From Bacteroidales bacterium (GTDB taxonomy: Bacteria; Bacteroidota; Bacteroidia; Bacteroidales; UBA3824), in NCBI GenBank assembly GCA_016287995.1, contig JAEEXW010000121.1, forward strand, positions 1 to 7,665: a stretch of DNA of 7,665 bases, given 5' to 3'. A program made the translations under genes and the position numbers. Shown here piece by piece: positions 6,846 to 7,665 of the stretch. The stretch's first letter is position 1. Every line of letters starts with the position of its first letter. Under the pieces are notes generated by a model. It was given only the letters and a program-made list of their open reading frames with translations, had not been told where the DNA came from and made no database searches.

Positions 6846-7665
6846 TTAAAATCCTACTTGCAACTGCAATTGAATCATATCAAAATCTGGTTTATAAATC
6901 GGCGTAATAGTCGGTGGTCCCATAGGATTCGGCACTACGACAGCACCGGTTTGCATATTTTCCCAATTACTGCGGGTGTATTGAAGTTGAACCCTACAAT
7001 TTTTGTAAAACCAATATTGCAAGCCGAAAATCAATTTTGTACATTTGATATCATCGGTTTTGTTGTAGTTCATAAAATCGTAACTTGCAACTGCGTCAAC
7101 GGTCGCGAAAAGCGGAATTGTTGCCGTTGCATAGCCGCCTAATGATTCTACGTCGCCGTCTTTGCCGCCCATAATTTCAGCACGGAAAGAGAGCGGTCGT
7201 TTTGTCCAGTCGGAGGTCGGTGTCGTCAAGAAACTTTTATATTCTGCGCCAAAACTCCAACGGTCTCTCTGATACTCCTCTCCTGCTTTTATCGTCTTAT
7301 TATAAGGCGAAATAAAGTCGGCGGACGGGTTTACCCAACAATAATCAGCAGCAACGCCTTTGCCTTTTTGACCCGAGGCAACAAATCTCAAAGTCGGCAT
7401 CGGAGCATATTCCAACTTCGCCAACAAATCTTTTTTATTGTTTTTGTCGTTGATGTTGATTCCTTGACCGTTCATTACGCCGAGTTCGTATTTGAAATGA
7501 CTATGAAAGAGTTCACCGAAAAGTATCAGACCCTGATCGCGGCCGTACATCACTTTGCTTGCGTAAAGCGGGTCAACCGTTCCCGCCAAAAAAGTCGTCG
7601 CCTGAGAGGTTACTTCCACAAGTTCCAACGAGGCGGGACTGTACGGGTTTTCAAGGCAGAAAGAG
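6846..7665 (-). CDS. Phosphate-selective-porin (OprO/OprP)-like outer-membrane protein, C-terminal part
   Basis: The frame is open to the window edge, leaving 272 C-terminal residues. The N-terminus and signal peptide are outside, and the in-frame TTG at 7628 is not a real start. The visible part begins SFCLENPYSPASLELVE, which fits the PF07396 phosphate-selective porin pattern (P/F-x-LE-N near a loop, then LEFxE). It continues with GRDQGLILFGELF (41-53 of the fragment) and YELGVMNGQG (about 59-68), matching the family's GRDxGV and GxxNGxG strands. Later segments alternate hydrophobic and polar residues as in transmembrane beta-strands with long charged loops. The last strand MIQLQLQVGF ends in phenylalanine, the usual BAM-recognised terminus of outer-membrane barrels. 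Full-length relatives are about 380-450 residues. Specificity for phosphate cannot be inferred. It is probably co-transcribed with argS. Confidence 0.8.
   Translation of the reverse strand, partial: SFCLENPYSPASLELVEVTSQATTFLAGTVDPLYASKVMYGRDQGLILFGELFHSHFKYELGVMNGQGININDKNNKKDLLAKLEYAPMPTLRFVASGQKGKGVAADYCWVNPSADFISPYNKTIKAGEEYQRDRWSFGAEYKSFLTTPTSDWTKRPLSFRAEIMGGKDGDVESLGGYATATIPLFATVDAVASYDFMNYNKTDDIKCTKLIFGLQYWFYKNCRVQLQYTRSNWENMQTGAVVVPNPMGPPTITPIYKPDFDMIQLQLQVGF

Noticed and set aside
1..7665. Mobile element, CRISPR, phage defence or biosynthetic cluster
   Set aside because: No direct-repeat arrays, transposase, integrase, tRNA junction or defence domains are visible. All genes are collinear and of similar composition.

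Overview
The window is an ordinary chromosomal stretch that most likely comes from a Bacteroidetes (Bacteroidales-like) bacterium. The evidence is low-GC coding sequence, two promoter elements reading TATATTTG (the Bacteroidetes -7 consensus is TAnnTTTG), A/T-rich leaders without clear Shine-Dalgarno sites, an OprP-type porin, an outer-membrane barrel with a signal peptide ending AKA|Q, and an arginyl-tRNA synthetase carrying a KMKSREGT loop. This assignment is inference from style, not from a marker gene.

All eight genes lie on the minus strand, so transcription runs from high to low coordinates. In that order: (1) the C-terminal part of a phosphate-selective-porin-like protein (6846-7665, cut by the window edge), then argS 27 nt downstream, closed by a strong intrinsic terminator at 4945-4995. 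(2) A DUF3737 beta-solenoid protein of unknown function (4054-4908), with a weak candidate promoter just after the terminator. (3) A MalY/PatB-type PLP-dependent aminotransferase/C-S lyase (2836-4014), preceded by its own promoter, whose stop codon overlaps the start of a small exported beta-barrel protein (2036-2839). (4) A compact cluster of pyrE (start 1954), the YicC-family endoribonuclease gene (start 1305) and fabG (start 421, cut by the window edge), with a clear -7 element upstream of pyrE and spacings of only 16 and 2 nt.

The window therefore mixes housekeeping functions (arginine tRNA charging, UMP synthesis, RNA turnover, fatty-acid elongation) with envelope proteins and one orphan solenoid. 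There are no RNA genes, CRISPR arrays, insertion sequences or phage genes, and no stretch over 300 bases without a gene. I do not see a previously undescribed multi-gene system. The least explained parts are the DUF3737 protein and its neighbourhood with the PLP enzyme, and the aminotransferase/outer-membrane-barrel overlap.
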